DNA of 64,000 bases. Origin: CAYFUT01 sp964346395. Lineage in GTDB: Bacteria; Bacillota; Halanaerobiia; Halobacteroidales; Halobacteroidaceae. Below, piece after piece: positions 34,171-43,183 of the stretch. Position 1 is the stretch's first letter. Every line of letters begins with the position of its first letter. The stretch covers positions 37,508 to 101,507 of the forward strand of contig CAYFUT010000001.1 in the NCBI GenBank assembly GCA_964346395.1. The letters run 5' to 3'. Below the pieces are notes generated by a model, which was not told where the DNA came from, searched no databases, and was given only the letters and a program-made list of their open reading frames with translations. The translations under genes were made by a program, and so were the position numbers.

Positions 34171-34437
34171 ATGTTAGCAAAAGAAAGAAAACAGGAAATT
34201 ATTGATAAGTACGGTCAACATGCTGATGATGATGGTTCAGTAGAAGTACAGATAGCTCTTTTAACTGAGCGAATTCAAAAATTGACTGACCATTTGGAAG
34301 ATCATCCTCAAGATCATAATTCGCGACGGGGGATGATGGATATGGTTGGTAAAAGAAAGCGGTTACTCAATTATTTAGCTGAAAATGATATTGAAACTTA
34401 TCGGGAGCTAATTGATACATTAGGGCTTCGGGGCTAG
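34171..34437 (+). CDS. rpsO: 30S ribosomal protein S15
   Basis: S15 binds 16S rRNA in the central domain. The 88-residue protein has the family signature GSVEVQIALLTERI, HDHNSRRGMMDMVGKRKRLL-like core and LRG C-terminus. Strong AAGGAGGTG ribosome-binding site. It is preceded by its own promoter and leader hairpin and followed by a symmetrical hairpin and pnp, as in many bacteria. Confidence 0.97.
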   Translation: MLAKERKQEIIDKYGQHADDDGSVEVQIALLTERIQKLTDHLEDHPQDHNSRRGMMDMVGKRKRLLNYLAENDIETYRELIDTLGLRG

Positions 34438-34443
34438 TATAGA

Positions 34444-34468
34444 TAAGAGCGGGGGTTCCCCGCTCTTA
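34444..34468 (+). terminator. hairpin between rpsO and pnp
   Basis: Perfect 11-bp stem TAAGAGCGGGG / CCCCGCTCTTA with a 3-nt GTT loop. There is no T run after it, so it may be a partial terminator or an RNase processing site separating rpsO from pnp messages. Confidence 0.6.
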
Positions 34469-34552
34469 CGCTTATTAATAACCAAATATTTAAAGGAGAA
34501 ATATATTTTAATTAAAATTGATAATTTTGTAATTATAGAAAGGAGATAAATT

Positions 34553-36673
34553 ATGGGACAAGAATGGAAGATGGAGTTAGGGGGACGCGATTTAACTTTA
34601 AAAACGGGTGATTTAGCCCAACAAGCTAATGGTTCGGTATTTGTAGAATATGGAGATACAGTTGTCTTAGTAACAGCTACTATGTCTGAACCGCGCCCGG
34701 GTATGGATTATTTGCCGCTGATGGTAAATTATGAAGAACGACTTTATGCCGTAGGGAAAATCCCGGGAGGTTTTATTAAACGGGAAGGTAAGCCGAGTGA
34801 TGCCGCTACTTTAACAGCTCGCTTGATTGACCGTCCTTTGCGGCCTTTGTTTCCGGAGGGGGTTCGTCATGATATTCAGGTTATAGCTACTGTTTTGTCA
34901 GTAGACCAGGATAATTCTCCGGAAATTGCAGCAATGATTGGTGCTTCAGCAGCGCTAGTTATTTCTGATATTCCGTTTGACGGTCCAATTGGCGGGGTTA
35001 ATGTAGGATTAGTAGATGGCGAATATGTGATTAATCCTACTGTTGATCAGGCAGCGGAAAGTAAAATTGATTTAATGGTAGCAGGCCTGGAAGAAGAAGT
35101 AATGATGGTTGAGGGAGAAGCCGAAGAAGCTAGTGAAGAAGAGATAATAAATGGTATCGAAGCCGGACAAGAAGCCCTTGCAGATATTGTCAGATTACAG
35201 CGTAAAATGAGAAAAGAAATTGGTAAAGAAACTGCTGATATAGACTTAGATGTGGCAGATAGGCCGGAAATCGAAGCAGAAGTTAAGGATTATGTAGGAG
35301 ATAGATTAGCTGATGCTCTGCAGACTAAAGATAAAGAAGAGCGCGGTAATCAGATGGATGCTGTTAAGGAAGAGGTTAAAGAGCACTTTAGAGAAAAATA
35401 CGAAGAAGATGAAGACTTGGAAAAGATTGAGCGAGTGGTAAGTGAGACGATGGATAAAATTGCGAAGCAGGCAATTAGAAGTTTAATTTTAGACTCTGGC
35501 CGGCGTATAGATGGTCGTGATGTGAATGAAATCAGATCGATTTCAAGTCAAGTAAGTTTACTGCCTCGTGCGCATGGTTCAGGAGTATTCAGTCGAGGTC
35601 AAACGCAGGTAATGACAGTAGCTACGTTAGGAGCAGTGGGAGATGAACAAATTTTAGATGGATTAGAAGAGAAAGAATCTAAACGATATATGCATCATTA
35701 TAATTTTCCCCCTTATAGTGTAGGGGAAACTAATCCGCTGCGTTCGCCCGGACGTAGAGAGATTGGACATGGTTTCTTAGGAGAGCGAGCTTTACGGCCT
35801 ATGCTGCCGGATGATGATGAGTTTCCCTATACTATCCGTTTAGTATCAGAAGTTTTATCGTCTAATGGTTCTACTTCTCAGGCCAGTATTTGTGGTAGTA
35901 CTTTAGCCTTAATGGATGCGGGAGTACCTATTAAAGCTCCAGTAGCGGGAGTAGCTATGGGATTAGTGAAAGAAGGCGAAAACTATGAAATTTTATCTGA
36001 TATTCAAGGAATTGAAGACTTTAATGGAGATATGGACTTTAAAGTAGCCGGTACGCGGGAAGGAATTACTGCTTTGCAGTTAGATATGAAATTAAAAGGA
36101 CTGCCGATGAAGATTTTAGCAGAAGCTTTACAGCAGGCCCGAAGCGGAAGAACTCATATCCTGGATAAAATGGAGGAAACGATTGCTAGCCCGCGGGAAG
36201 AAAAATCTAAATACGCGCCGATGATTACTACGTTGAGTATAGACCCTGATAAAATTAGGGATGTAATTGGTAAAGGCGGCAAAACGATTAAGAATATAAT
36301 TGATGAAACGGGCGTTAATATCGATATTGAAGATAATGGAACTGTATTTATTTCTGCTGAAGATAAAGAAAGTGGAGAACAAGCCCAGCATATGATAGAA
36401 AAGTTAACTGAAGAAGTAGAAGTCGGTAATATGTATCTTGGGGAAGTAAAGCGGACTACTGATTTTGGTGCTTTTGTGGAAGTTCTGCCGGGGAAAGAAG
36501 GATTAGTGCATATTTCTGAAATTGCTGATCGACATATTAAAGAAGTAGAAGATGTGCTGGAGCAAGGAGATGAAGTATTAGTTAAAGTAAAAGAAATTGA
36601 TGGGCGGGGAAGAATTAACTTATCCCGAAAAGATGCTTTAGAAGAAAAAAATAAAGAAAAAGATAATAATTAA
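34553..36673 (+). CDS. pnp: polyribonucleotide nucleotidyltransferase (PNPase)
   Basis: PNPase degrades RNA 3' to 5' phosphorolytically. The 706-residue protein has two RNase PH domains, the first with GIPGGFIKREG-like KIPGGFIKREGKPSD and the second with SRGQTQVMTVATLG and EVLSSNGSTSQASICGSTLA, then KH (DVIGKGGKTIKNIIDETG, about 570) and S1 (GAFVEVLPGKEGLVHISE) domains. Start ATG follows AAAGGAG. A terminator follows at 36700. Confidence 0.97.
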   Translation: MGQEWKMELGGRDLTLKTGDLAQQANGSVFVEYGDTVVLVTATMSEPRPGMDYLPLMVNYEERLYAVGKIPGGFIKREGKPSDAATLTARLIDRPLRPLFPEGVRHDIQVIATVLSVDQDNSPEIAAMIGASAALVISDIPFDGPIGGVNVGLVDGEYVINPTVDQAAESKIDLMVAGLEEEVMMVEGEAEEASEEEIINGIEAGQEALADIVRLQRKMRKEIGKETADIDLDVADRPEIEAEVKDYVGDRLADALQTKDKEERGNQMDAVKEEVKEHFREKYEEDEDLEKIERVVSETMDKIAKQAIRSLILDSGRRIDGRDVNEIRSISSQVSLLPRAHGSGVFSRGQTQVMTVATLGAVGDEQILDGLEEKESKRYMHHYNFPPYSVGETNPLRSPGRREIGHGFLGERALRPMLPDDDEFPYTIRLVSEVLSSNGSTSQASICGSTLALMDAGVPIKAPVAGVAMGLVKEGENYEILSDIQGIEDFNGDMDFKVAGTREGITALQLDMKLKGLPMKILAEALQQARSGRTHILDKMEETIASPREEKSKYAPMITTLSIDPDKIRDVIGKGGKTIKNIIDETGVNIDIEDNGTVFISAEDKESGEQAQHMIEKLTEEVEVGNMYLGEVKRTTDFGAFVEVLPGKEGLVHISEIADRHIKEVEDVLEQGDEVLVKVKEIDGRGRINLSRKDALEEKNKEKDNN

Positions 36674-36699
36674 GATTAGATTAGAATATTTTAATGAAG

Positions 36700-36735
36700 G
36701 CTCTATCTCGAGTTATTAAGAGATGGAGCTTTTTA
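36700..36735 (+). terminator. Rho-independent terminator after pnp
   Basis: GCTCTATCTC (36700-36709) pairs with GAGATGGAGC (36720-36729) with one G-U pair, followed by TTTTT. The remaining gene-free stretch to 36970 holds a palindrome and the TTAGCC element described separately. Confidence 0.85.
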
Positions 36736-36845
36736 ATTTGTTGTTTTCAGCTGGATCTTCGCGGCTAAATGTTAGCCAACAGCCCCCACCCACCCCTGCT
36801 AGGAAAACGACTAATTGCTGAGGACGAGAAAAAGAAGCAAAAGTA

Positions 36846-36920
36846 ATCAGCCCTTCTAATTAGAAGGGCTGATTTAGCCGTGACGCGAGCAAAGCGAAGC
36901 TAATATCTACGATGCGACGT
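36846..36920 (+). repeat. perfect palindrome plus TTAGCC element, copy B
   Basis: ATCAGCCCTTCT, AATT, AGAAGGGCTGAT form a perfect 12-bp stem and run straight into TTTAGCCGTGACGCGAGC, then CAAAGCGAAGCTAATATCT and GATGCGA (element copy 36874-36920). It lies upstream of nfo. In this copy the GGACT/AGTCC outer arms of copy D are not seen; the strong palindrome takes their 5' position. Confidence 0.6.
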
Positions 36921-36970
36921 GAAGCTATTTGATGAGAACTGTAAAGTAAAAAAAGAGGTGGGTTTTATTT

Positions 36971-37840
36971 ATGAAATTCGGCGTTCATACTTCAATTAGT
37001 GGTGGTATTGATCAAGCTGTTACCAGAGCAGCTGATTTAAATTGCGATACTTTACAAATTTTTTGCAGTAACCCGCGCGGGTGGAAGGTTAGAACTATAG
37101 AGGATAGTGAAGTAAAAAAAGTAAAAGAAAATTTACAAAAGTATAATTTAAGTCCCTTAGTAGTTCATTCATCTTATTTAATCAACCTTGCTTCGCCAAA
37201 AGATGATTTGTACCAAAAATCAATTACAGCTATTAAAAAGGAGCTTAAACGGGCTGATGAAATCAAGGCTGATTATTATGTGCTTCACCCGGGCAGTCAC
37301 ACTGGTTCAGGCAAAGAAAATGGAATTCAGCGAATTGCCAATGCTTTAGAGGAAGTATTTTCTACGTTAGATTTGGGAACTACTATTTTACTAGAAAATG
37401 TAGCAGGAGCTGGAACTGCAATTGGGAGTAGTTTGCAGGAATTAAAGACTATTTTTTCACAGGTTTCTACTACGGAAAAGTTAGGTATTTGTTTTGATAC
37501 CTGTCATGGCTTTGCGGCGGGATATGATTTAAGAGATAAACTAACAGTAGAGCAGTTACTTATGGATATTGATGATTTGTTTGGTCTTGATAAGTTGGGA
37601 GTAATTCATGCTAATGACTGTAAAGGGACTTTGGGAAGTAATAAAGACCGGCATCATCATATTGGGGATGGTAAAATTGGAGAACAGGGGTTTAAAAATT
37701 TATTACAGCGGCCAGAATTGGAAGCTAAGCCGTTTATTCTGGAGACTCCGGTTGATGACCAGCGTGATGATGCAGATAATTTAGATTTTATTCGTCAGTT
37801 GCAGCCGAAAGAAATTAGAAAAAAATCGAAAAATAACTAG
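36971..37840 (+). CDS. nfo: apurinic/apyrimidinic endonuclease IV
   Basis: Nfo cleaves DNA 5' of abasic sites in base-excision repair. The 289-residue TIM-barrel protein has GVHTSISGGIDQAV, NPRGWKVR, VVHSSYLINLASP, HPGSH, LLENVAGAGTAIG, GICFDTCHGFAAGYD, VIHANDCKGTLGSNKDRH and FILETPVDD, matching the metal-binding residues of endonuclease IV. Ribosome-binding site AGAGGTGGG. It has no functional link to neighbours; it interrupts the usual pnp-to-ylxY order. Confidence 0.95.
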   Translation: MKFGVHTSISGGIDQAVTRAADLNCDTLQIFCSNPRGWKVRTIEDSEVKKVKENLQKYNLSPLVVHSSYLINLASPKDDLYQKSITAIKKELKRADEIKADYYVLHPGSHTGSGKENGIQRIANALEEVFSTLDLGTTILLENVAGAGTAIGSSLQELKTIFSQVSTTEKLGICFDTCHGFAAGYDLRDKLTVEQLLMDIDDLFGLDKLGVIHANDCKGTLGSNKDRHHHIGDGKIGEQGFKNLLQRPELEAKPFILETPVDDQRDDADNLDFIRQLQPKEIRKKSKNN

Positions 37841-37900
37841 GAATTTAGCGGTAAATGTAGAATATAAAGATTAGGGGTAGAAGGGGGGATGTAGACGACT

Positions 37901-38839
37901 GTGAAAAGATTAGTATTTATTTGTTTTATTTGTTTATTGTTGGTAGTAGGAATATCTCAGCTAAGTAAAGCTGCACCAGGATTTAAAGTGCAGTTAGTTT
38001 ATGAAGTACAAGAGGGAGATACTTTATATGATTTATCTCGAAAATTCGGGGTTAGTATAGAAAATCTGCGCAATCTAAATGATTTATCTAACAATGAATT
38101 TATATCATTTGGGGATAAATTAATTATTCCTCAGGAAAATAGCAAACAGATTGCCGAACAGGCTACCACAAAACAGGATAAGATTTCTTTCTACAATTCG
38201 CAGCAAGATACAAATAATTATCAGTTGAATTGTGACCAAATGTATGAAGTGAAAGTAAGGGAAAGAACATCTTCAAATCGCATTGATGTTAGTAATTTGC
38301 GGACTTTAACTTATCGGGTTCGCCGGGGTGATAATTTATATGAATTAGCTAGAGAATTTAATACTAGTGTCCCGGTGATAAAAAAATTAAATGGACTGCA
38401 GTCAAATGTGATTCGGTTGGGGGATAAAATTAAATTACCAATTAATAATTTAACCCCTAAAGAAGTTTTGTACCATACTGTTAGTGATAAAGAAATTGAA
38501 TTATTAGCTCGGTTGATTCACGGTGAAGCTAGAGGTGAACCGTATATTGGTCAGGTAGCAGTAGGAGCAGTGATTATTAATCGAGTGATTGATTCTTATT
38601 TTCCGGATAGTATAAGGAGAGTTGTTTATCAACCTGGACAGTTTAGTCCTGTAGCTAACGGGCAGATAAATTTACGTCCTAACCGTACTTCTTATCGAGC
38701 GGCTCGAGCGGCTTTAAAGGGGAAGGATCCGACGCGGGGAGCCTGTTATTTTTATAATCCAGATACGGCTCGGAATGTATCTTGGTTTCAACAGAGAACA
38801 ACTATAGTTCGGATTGGCAATCATGTATTTGCTAAATAG
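37901..38839 (+). CDS. secreted SleB-type cell-wall hydrolase with two LysM domains
   Basis: A 312-residue exported protein: signal peptide (about 1-25), LysM 1 (about 33-77, VQEGDTLYDLSRKFGVS), a linker, LysM 2 (about 139-183, VRRGDNLYELAREFNTS) and a C-terminal Hydrolase_2/SleB domain (about 200-312, LIHGEARGEPYIGQVAVGAV). The Glu in HGEARGE is the likely catalytic residue of this lytic transglycosylase family. Start is GTG 37901. SleB relatives degrade spore cortex at germination. A paralogue with a different wall-binding arrangement follows. Confidence 0.85.
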   Translation: MKRLVFICFICLLLVVGISQLSKAAPGFKVQLVYEVQEGDTLYDLSRKFGVSIENLRNLNDLSNNEFISFGDKLIIPQENSKQIAEQATTKQDKISFYNSQQDTNNYQLNCDQMYEVKVRERTSSNRIDVSNLRTLTYRVRRGDNLYELAREFNTSVPVIKKLNGLQSNVIRLGDKIKLPINNLTPKEVLYHTVSDKEIELLARLIHGEARGEPYIGQVAVGAVIINRVIDSYFPDSIRRVVYQPGQFSPVANGQINLRPNRTSYRAARAALKGKDPTRGACYFYNPDTARNVSWFQQRTTIVRIGNHVFAK

Positions 38840-38848
38840 TTTTAACTG

Positions 38849-38874
38849 CCTAGCATTCAAATGCTAGGTTTTTT
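38849..38874 (+). terminator. Rho-independent terminator after first SleB-like gene
   Basis: CCTAGCAT, TCAA loop, ATGCTAGG, then TTTTTT. Confidence 0.85.
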
Positions 38875-39008
38875 ATTTTTTGCTTAAAGAAAGTAATTTG
38901 ATTCTGGTAATTGGGTAGAAAATAAATTTTTAATAATAATTACCATTGATAAGTAGAAAAAAATATAATAAGATTGAAGAAGTTATTTACGAAAGGAGGT
39001 GCAGGTTA

Positions 39009-39833
39009 GTGAAGAAAAAAATTATTATCAGTTTATTGGTAGTTATTCTCTTTTTATTTAGTGCAGAGCTGCCCGGTTTTGCTTCTTCACTGGGGACTTT
39101 AAAGTTCGGTGCTACAGGATGGCAGGTGACGGAATTACAAAAGCAGTTAAGAAAAGTTGGGTATTATCATAGTTCGCTTGACGGTGTTTATGGTCAGCAG
39201 GTAGAACAGGCGGTAATTAAATTTCAGCAAAATTACGGGCTGCGAATTGATGGGATAGCAGGTTCGGGGACAATTAATAAATTATATTCGGTTAATCCGA
39301 AAGTGCACTGGGTTCAGCCGGGGGATAACTGGTTTGATTTAGCTCAGCATTATAATATTCCCATCTGGAAATTGAAAAATCGAAATAATATTTATTCTAA
39401 TAAATTATATATTGGTCAACGTTTGCTGATTCCAGCGCAAAAAGTTAGTGCAGTGAGTTATACTGCTAGCCAACAAATAAGTCCGCAGGAATTTAATTTA
39501 CTGGTTCGGGCTGTATATTCTGAAGCTCGAGGCGAGCCGTATACTGGTCAAGCAGCAGTGGCGGCGGTAATTCTAAACCGAGTTGAAGATCCTCGGTTTC
39601 CTGATACAATAAAGGGGGTTGTTTTTGAACCTTGGGCTTTTACCGCTGTGCATGACGGTCAATTTTGGCTCCAACCGGATCAGACAGCCCGCCAAGCAGT
39701 TCAAGATTCTTTGCGGGGTTGGGATCCTACCGGAGGAGCAGTATTTTATTATAATCCAGCAAAAGTAACTGCTCACTGGATTTACAGCCGAAAAATAATT
39801 ACCCGGATTGGGAAACATTATTTTGCTGTGTAA
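39009..39833 (+). CDS. sleB: SleB-like spore cortex-lytic enzyme (PG-binding + LysM + Hydrolase_2)
   Basis: A 274-residue exported protein: signal peptide (1-27, ending GFASS), a peptidoglycan_binding_1 domain (LKFGATGWQVTELQKQLRK; GVYGQQVEQAVIKFQ), one LysM (VQPGDNWFDLAQHYNIP) and a SleB catalytic domain (VYSEARGEPYTGQAAVAAVI). GTG 39009 is chosen because AAAGGAGGTG lies 8 bases upstream; the longer frame from 38946 adds a non-signal-like extension. The PG-binding plus SleB layout matches Bacillus SleB, so a germination role is likely. It shares about half of its catalytic residues with the upstream gene. Confidence 0.85.
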   Translation: MKKKIIISLLVVILFLFSAELPGFASSLGTLKFGATGWQVTELQKQLRKVGYYHSSLDGVYGQQVEQAVIKFQQNYGLRIDGIAGSGTINKLYSVNPKVHWVQPGDNWFDLAQHYNIPIWKLKNRNNIYSNKLYIGQRLLIPAQKVSAVSYTASQQISPQEFNLLVRAVYSEARGEPYTGQAAVAAVILNRVEDPRFPDTIKGVVFEPWAFTAVHDGQFWLQPDQTARQAVQDSLRGWDPTGGAVFYYNPAKVTAHWIYSRKIITRIGKHYFAV

Positions 39834-39865
39834 GAAGCCTTTCTTTAGAAAGGCTTCTTTTTATT
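39834..39865 (+). terminator. Rho-independent terminator after sleB
   Basis: GAAGCCTTTC, TTTA loop, GAAAGGCTTC, then TTTTTATT. Confidence 0.85.
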
Positions 39866-40024
39866 ATTAATATATTATATCATATTGTGTTAAAAATAAA
39901 TAAAAAACATATTTTTTGCAGGAAATAAAGTTATTATGTTGAAATAGTAAATTATAGTATAAATCTCAAGTTTTAACCTTTGGTTTATAATGGCTAGTTT
40001 TAATAAATTAAAAGGAGTGGTACA

Positions 40025-41017
40025 ATGATTAAGAATAAGGTAATAGTTGGACTGGTGTTAGTTTGTTTTTTGTTGATGGGGAATTTATCAGTTCAAGCGG
40101 CGAATGATCAGGTGTTGGTAATTCATAGTTATCATCAAGGCTACTCCTGGGTTGATAATATTAATAAAGGAATTAAATCTTCGCTAAGTGATGTTGGTGT
40201 AGAGCTTGAATTTTTTTATATGGATACCAAAAGAAATACCAGTCAAGAGTGGATGAAAAAACAAGGACAGGAAGCTGTCAATAAAATTAAACAACTTAAG
40301 CCGGAGGTAGTAATTTTAGCTGATGATAATGCCCAGAAATTTGTAGGTAAGAAGTTAGTTAATACTCAGTATAATCTTGTTTTCTGTGGAGTTAATGGAT
40401 GGGCAAAAGACTATAATTATCCTGGCAATAATGTAACAGGAATTTTGGAACGGCCACATATTGTTCAATCATTACAATTATTGAACAATAATGTTTCGGG
40501 GATAGAACAAGTTGCTTTATTAACTGATGATAGTCCAACTGCTACGGCGGCAGTTAATTATGCTAAAGAGAGGTTAAGTGAGGTTGATTTGGAGGTTAAA
40601 ATCATCCGCGAATCTTATATTGATGAGTGGAAGGCTACCGTAAAGAAATTAAACCAGAAGTTTGATGCGGTGATGTTTTATACTTATGGTACTATTAAAA
40701 AGGAAAAAAGGGGGGAGAGTTTACCTAATCAAAAAGTAGGCAACTGGACAATGCAGCAGTTGCAGCTTCCTTCAGTTGGGTTGTTAGATTGGAATTTTAC
40801 TCACGGAGCAATGTTAGGTATTGTAGAAAGTGGAGAAGAGCACGGTTATGAAGCAGGGCAGCGGGCAAAAAAAATAATTAAGGGAACCAAGCCTACAGAA
40901 ATACCTATTTCTACTGCTAAAGAAGGAAAGATTATAGTTAACGTTCAGACTATTGAACGGTTAGGAGTAGATGTTAACTATGATATTATTGATTTAGCTG
41001 ATGAAATTATTGAGTAA
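40025..41017 (+). CDS. periplasmic/extracytoplasmic ABC-type substrate-binding protein (ABC_sub_bind family)
   Basis: A 330-residue exported protein with a signal peptide (1-26, ending VQAA), no lipobox Cys, and a two-lobe fold of the ABC_sub_bind (PF04392-like) type: VLVIHSYHQGYSWVDNINKG at the start, then PEVVILADDNAQKFV and HGAMLGIVESGEEHGYEAGQ. Proteins with this N-terminal SYHQGY motif are often linked to signalling receptors. No permease or ATPase gene is nearby, but a chemoreceptor gene follows 279 bp later, so a ligand-presenting role in chemotaxis is an attractive inference. Confidence 0.75.
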   Translation: MIKNKVIVGLVLVCFLLMGNLSVQAANDQVLVIHSYHQGYSWVDNINKGIKSSLSDVGVELEFFYMDTKRNTSQEWMKKQGQEAVNKIKQLKPEVVILADDNAQKFVGKKLVNTQYNLVFCGVNGWAKDYNYPGNNVTGILERPHIVQSLQLLNNNVSGIEQVALLTDDSPTATAAVNYAKERLSEVDLEVKIIRESYIDEWKATVKKLNQKFDAVMFYTYGTIKKEKRGESLPNQKVGNWTMQQLQLPSVGLLDWNFTHGAMLGIVESGEEHGYEAGQRAKKIIKGTKPTEIPISTAKEGKIIVNVQTIERLGVDVNYDIIDLADEIIE

Positions 41018-41224
41018 GTAAGAGAGGTCTTTTGGCTGAATAAATTTATTTTCTTTAGATGGCAGGTTAGACTTCAACCTAGCCATTAGCTTTAGTTTGG
41101 GAGCAAGTGGGTACTGCAAAGCCAATAGCCAGGCGTGGTAAAGCTTGCTATAGGATGTTGAAAAAATGCTGGAAGTGAAGGAAAAGTAGGATTTAGCCTA
41201 AGCTTTGAGATCAGAAGGATAAAA

Positions 41225-41276
41225 TTAGCCGTGCTGCGAACAAAGCCAAGCTAATATCTATGATGTGAATCCTATA
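41225..41276 (+). repeat. TTAGCC element, copy C
   Basis: TTAGCCGTGCTGCGAAC, AAAGCC, AAGCTAATATCT, ATGATGTGA, bracketed by AGGAT (from 41217) and ATCCT. TTAGC pairs with GCTAA. It lies in the leader of the chemoreceptor gene. The rest of 41018-41224 holds small hairpins such as AGGTT/AACCT near 41064 and AGCAAG/CTTGCT near 41104-41154, and no gene. Confidence 0.6.
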
Positions 41277-41296
41277 ATGTGGAAAGGAGGAGAAAG

Positions 41297-43180
41297 ATGA
41301 TAGATGAATTAATTGCTAAATTGCCAACAGCAAATAGTTTAAAAGGCAAGCTGACCTTACTGATTATAATTTTACTGGTTATGGCTCTCTTAACTACCGG
41401 GATTATAGCCTATCAGATTAGTGCTAGTATTTTAAGTCAGCAGAAGTCAACTCAAATTGGTCATAAAGTAGAAGATACAGCAGTAAAAATTGAAAACTGG
41501 ATTATAGATCGAAAGATTGATCTGGGGCTATTAGCTCGCCAGGATGTATTAACTAAAGCTTTGGGCGATGGATTTGTTGCTAAATCAGCTCAAGAAAAAA
41601 CTACTGATTTATTTAACACGTATATTAAAGAATATGAAAACTATTATAAGAATATATTATTGACAAATAAAAATTTGGAATTAGTAGTATCTGCGGCTGA
41701 TCAATCATTAATAGGTAAAAAATTAAAAGCTGAACAGTTACAGCAGGCATTAACTAAGAGTCAAGGAGTGGTTATCGATTCAGGTTCAATTAAGATTGAT
41801 ACTAAGGAAACCTTCTTGGTAACTGTACCGGTTAATAATGGGCAGGGATTGTTAATAGGTAGTATTAATCTTGATTTTATAACTGAAAATTATTTATGGC
41901 AAATGGATCTAGGTACTACTGAACATGTTGCGTTATTAAACGACCAGACTACAATTGTTAACCTTAATAGTTCAGAAAATTTAATAAAGACTGTCAAAAA
42001 TAAAAACCAGGCGCGAACAATTGAAGTTCAGGGCAAGCAGGGAAGTATACTTACAACTTCGCACAAGATTGCTAGCACTGGGTGGACGATGATAGCTGGG
42101 GTGAATAAAAAAGAAATTTTGTCTGGTCTACAGAAATTAAAGCAGTGGTTAACTATTATTTTACTAATAATTTTAGTGTTAGTCGGGGGTGTAGTCTGGG
42201 TAGCAAGTGGTAAATTTGTACAACCGATTTTAAAAGCAATTGCCTTTGCTGAAGAAATAGCTGAAGGAAATTTAAAAGTTGAGACTTTAGAAATTAAATC
42301 TAGTGGTGAAGTAGGAAAACTTGGTCAGGCACTGAATGGAATGCGGGATAATTTAAAAGAAATGGTGACGGAGTTACTGGAATTTATTGAGGATTTATCT
42401 GCTTATAGTGAAGAATTGTCTGCTTCAACAGAAGAGGGGACTAATGCTATTAAAGAAACTACTAATTTAATTGAAAATATATCAGCTAATATTCAACAAA
42501 TTTCGGCCAGTACTGAAGAAATAACTAGTTTTGCTCAGGAAGCAAGTTCTCAGACTGAAGTGGGTAGTGAAAATATTGAGGATACAATAATTAATATTGA
42601 TCAAATAAATAAAAAGGTAAATCAGGCAGTAGAAGTAATGAATAATCTTGATACTAAATCAGAAGAGATCGGTCAAATTGTAGAATTGATTACTAATATT
42701 GCTGAACAGACTAATTTGTTGGCGTTGAATGCTTCTATTGAAGCTGCTCGAGCCGGAGGAGAAGCTGGAGATAAAACCGCTGGTCAAGGATTTGCAGTAG
42801 TAGCGGAAGAAATTCGTGAATTAGCTGAAAGAACTGCCCAGTCAACTGATAATATAAGGAATTTAATTCGAAAAATTCAAAATTTATCGGAAACAGGGGT
42901 GAATTCTGTTCAAGAAGTTAAAAGTCAAGCTGAACAGGGCAAGAAAGTAGTGGAAGCAACTGGAGAGGTTTTTGAACAAATTGAAACTTCTAGCCAAGAA
43001 ACTGCTACTCAGATTGAGCAGACTGCTTCTGCTGTACAGAATTTAGCTGAGCAAAGTAATGATGTAAGAACTGCTGTACAGGAAATTAATGGTATGTCCC
43101 AGGAAGTAGCTAATTCTTCGCAAGAATTAGCGGAAATGGCTCAGAAGGTACAAACTTTAATTGAAAAATTCAAAGTCTAA
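41297..43180 (+). CDS. methyl-accepting chemotaxis protein
   Basis: A 627-residue receptor: membrane helix 1 (about 18-40), an extracellular dCache-like sensor (about 42-275), membrane helix 2 (about 282-305), HAMP, and a long cytoplasmic signalling helix pair. The tip is recognisable from NIAEQTNLLALNASIEAARA and GFAVVAEEIRELAERT, but between them is GGEAGDKTAGQ, about six residues longer than the usual GEQGR. Start ATG 41297 follows AAAGGAGG; codons from 41279 are ribosome-binding-site sequence. Glutamine-rich helices offer sites for the CheD encoded at 3999. Confidence 0.92.
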   Translation: MIDELIAKLPTANSLKGKLTLLIIILLVMALLTTGIIAYQISASILSQQKSTQIGHKVEDTAVKIENWIIDRKIDLGLLARQDVLTKALGDGFVAKSAQEKTTDLFNTYIKEYENYYKNILLTNKNLELVVSAADQSLIGKKLKAEQLQQALTKSQGVVIDSGSIKIDTKETFLVTVPVNNGQGLLIGSINLDFITENYLWQMDLGTTEHVALLNDQTTIVNLNSSENLIKTVKNKNQARTIEVQGKQGSILTTSHKIASTGWTMIAGVNKKEILSGLQKLKQWLTIILLIILVLVGGVVWVASGKFVQPILKAIAFAEEIAEGNLKVETLEIKSSGEVGKLGQALNGMRDNLKEMVTELLEFIEDLSAYSEELSASTEEGTNAIKETTNLIENISANIQQISASTEEITSFAQEASSQTEVGSENIEDTIINIDQINKKVNQAVEVMNNLDTKSEEIGQIVELITNIAEQTNLLALNASIEAARAGGEAGDKTAGQGFAVVAEEIRELAERTAQSTDNIRNLIRKIQNLSETGVNSVQEVKSQAEQGKKVVEATGEVFEQIETSSQETATQIEQTASAVQNLAEQSNDVRTAVQEINGMSQEVANSSQELAEMAQKVQTLIEKFKV

Positions 43181-43183
43181 AAG

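Noticed and set aside
41018..41296. c-di-GMP (GEMM) riboswitch upstream of the chemoreceptor
   Set aside because: Words such as GCAAAGCC occur, but the conserved GEMM segments and tetraloop-receptor arrangement are missing.
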